Positions 26,932 to 27,778 of a stretch of 27,778 bases of DNA are shown piece by piece. Each line of letters begins with the position of its first letter. The first letter of the stretch is position 1. The position numbers and the translations under genes were made by a program. This DNA is from Oribacterium sp. UBA6992. Lineage in GTDB: Bacteria > Bacillota > Clostridia > Lachnospirales > Lachnospiraceae. The stretch spans positions 1-27,778 of the forward strand of contig DJXY01000075.1 of assembly GCA_002449915.1 (NCBI GenBank), given 5' to 3'. The notes beneath the pieces are model-generated. The model saw only the letters and a program-made list of their open reading frames with translations. It was not told the origin of the DNA and did not search any database.

Positions 26932-27778
26932 ATGTCAAAAACAGATGGTCAGAAGCTGGAAGAAAAGCTCTGCTATACAATAAAAAATATCGGTATGGAA
27001 CGTCCGGAGGCTATTGAAAAAGCGGAAGAGTTCTGCGAGGGATATAAGAAATTTCTGAACCACTCCAAGATTGAGAGGGAGTGCGTCAAATATACCATCG
27101 GTCTTGCGGAGGATGCCGGATATGTACCTTTTGAAAGGGGCAGGAAATACGCACCCGGAGATAAGGTATACTACAATAACCGCGGCAAAAACCTGATCCT
27201 TACGACCTTTGGACAAAATCCACTGGATCAGGGTGTGCACTTTAATATTGCGCATATTGACTCGCCGAGACTGGATTTAAAGCCAAATCCTCTATATGAG
27301 AAGGATGAGCTTGCATACTTCAAAACGCATTATTATGGCGGTATCCGGAAATATCAGTGGGGGACCACGCCGCTTGCCCTGCACGGAAGAGTGATGCTTA
27401 AGGATGGCAGTGCTGTAGATCTTCATATCGGAGAGGAAAAGGATGATCCGGTGTTTGTAGTAACGGATCTTTTGCCGCATCTTGCAGCAAAGCAGAATCA
27501 GCGTACGCTGGCTGAGGGACTGCGTGGCGAGGAGCTCAACATCCTTGTAGGCTCCACACCGATTCAGGATGATAAGGTAAAGGCTGCTTTTAAGCTGAAG
27601 GTGCTCTCCATCCTGAATGAGCGCTTTGGCATGACAGAGGAGGATTTCCTAAGAGCGGAGCTTACGCTGGTACCGGCACAGAAGGCAGTCGATGTTGGTC
27701 TGGACCGCTCCATGGTGGGTGCATACGGACAGGATGACAAGGTATGCGCGTATACAGCGCTGATGGCTGAGCTTTCAG
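26932..27778 (+). CDS. M18 family aminopeptidase, 3' end beyond the window
   Basis: Zinc aminopeptidase that removes N-terminal residues from peptides in the cytoplasm. The visible 282 residues are open to the window end. They include the metal-ligand region FNIAHIDSPRLDLKPNPLYE (about 104-123), the segment GGIRKYQWGTTPLALHGR, and YGQDDKVCAYTALMAEL near the cut, whose Asp is expected to bridge the two metals. Family members are about 430-470 residues, so roughly 60 percent is present. The ATG has AAAGGA 8 nt upstream. It follows lepB by 118 bp. The symbol is left blank because M18 enzymes carry several names (apeA, apeB, lap4). Confidence 0.9.
   Translation, partial: MSKTDGQKLEEKLCYTIKNIGMERPEAIEKAEEFCEGYKKFLNHSKIERECVKYTIGLAEDAGYVPFERGRKYAPGDKVYYNNRGKNLILTTFGQNPLDQGVHFNIAHIDSPRLDLKPNPLYEKDELAYFKTHYYGGIRKYQWGTTPLALHGRVMLKDGSAVDLHIGEEKDDPVFVVTDLLPHLAAKQNQRTLAEGLRGEELNILVGSTPIQDDKVKAAFKLKVLSILNERFGMTEEDFLRAELTLVPAQKAVDVGLDRSMVGAYGQDDKVCAYTALMAELS

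Overview
This window is the chromosomal replication origin of a Gram-positive anaerobe, most likely a member of the Lachnospiraceae (Clostridia). The evidence is the gene order around dnaA, the Firmicutes-type DnaA boxes and parS sites, the Shine-Dalgarno sequences, TTGACA/TATAAT promoters, and the protein types (long YidC, Jag with a long linker, DUF4446 and DUF3783 proteins, M18 aminopeptidase). The lineage is an inference from protein style; no search was run.

Left arm (1-8506, all minus strand, reading away from the origin): dnaA, dnaN, recF, gyrB and gyrA are tightly packed. They are followed by a sigma-A-type promoter and the first 29 nt of a tRNA-Ser gene cut by the window edge. The small genes yaaA (S4 RNA-binding) and remB/yaaB, found here in Bacillus subtilis, are absent. 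The origin appears bipartite. A cluster of DnaA boxes lies between dnaA and rpmH (about 8590-8785). A probable unwinding element (DnaA box, GGGG, DnaA-trio-like triplets, AT-rich tract) lies between dnaA and dnaN (about 6985-7050).

Right arm (8507-22812, plus strand): rpmH, rnpA, yidD, yidC and jag (ribosome, RNase P and membrane-insertion cluster), a terminator, then mnmE, mnmG and rsmG (tRNA/rRNA modification) with a DMT-family permease. Next come parA and parB, followed by a DUF4446 membrane protein and an 822-residue membrane-anchored extracytoplasmic protein in one apparent operon. Three parS sites are present: one inside rsmG and two bracketing the parA promoter, which suggests ParB autoregulation.

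Beyond a strong two-way terminator (22776-22812) is a minus-strand block: rsmA/ksgA, an HD-domain phosphohydrolase-like gene and an alpha/beta hydrolase. A divergent plus-strand block follows: a DUF3783 protein, a type I signal peptidase with an unusual four-cysteine zinc-ribbon-like insert, and an M18 aminopeptidase that runs off the end.

The most interesting points are the membrane pair attached to parAB, the parS-bracketed promoter, the signal peptidase zinc ribbon, the DnaA-trio-like element, and a glycine in the quinolone-determining region of GyrA. No CRISPR array, insertion sequence or prophage was seen.
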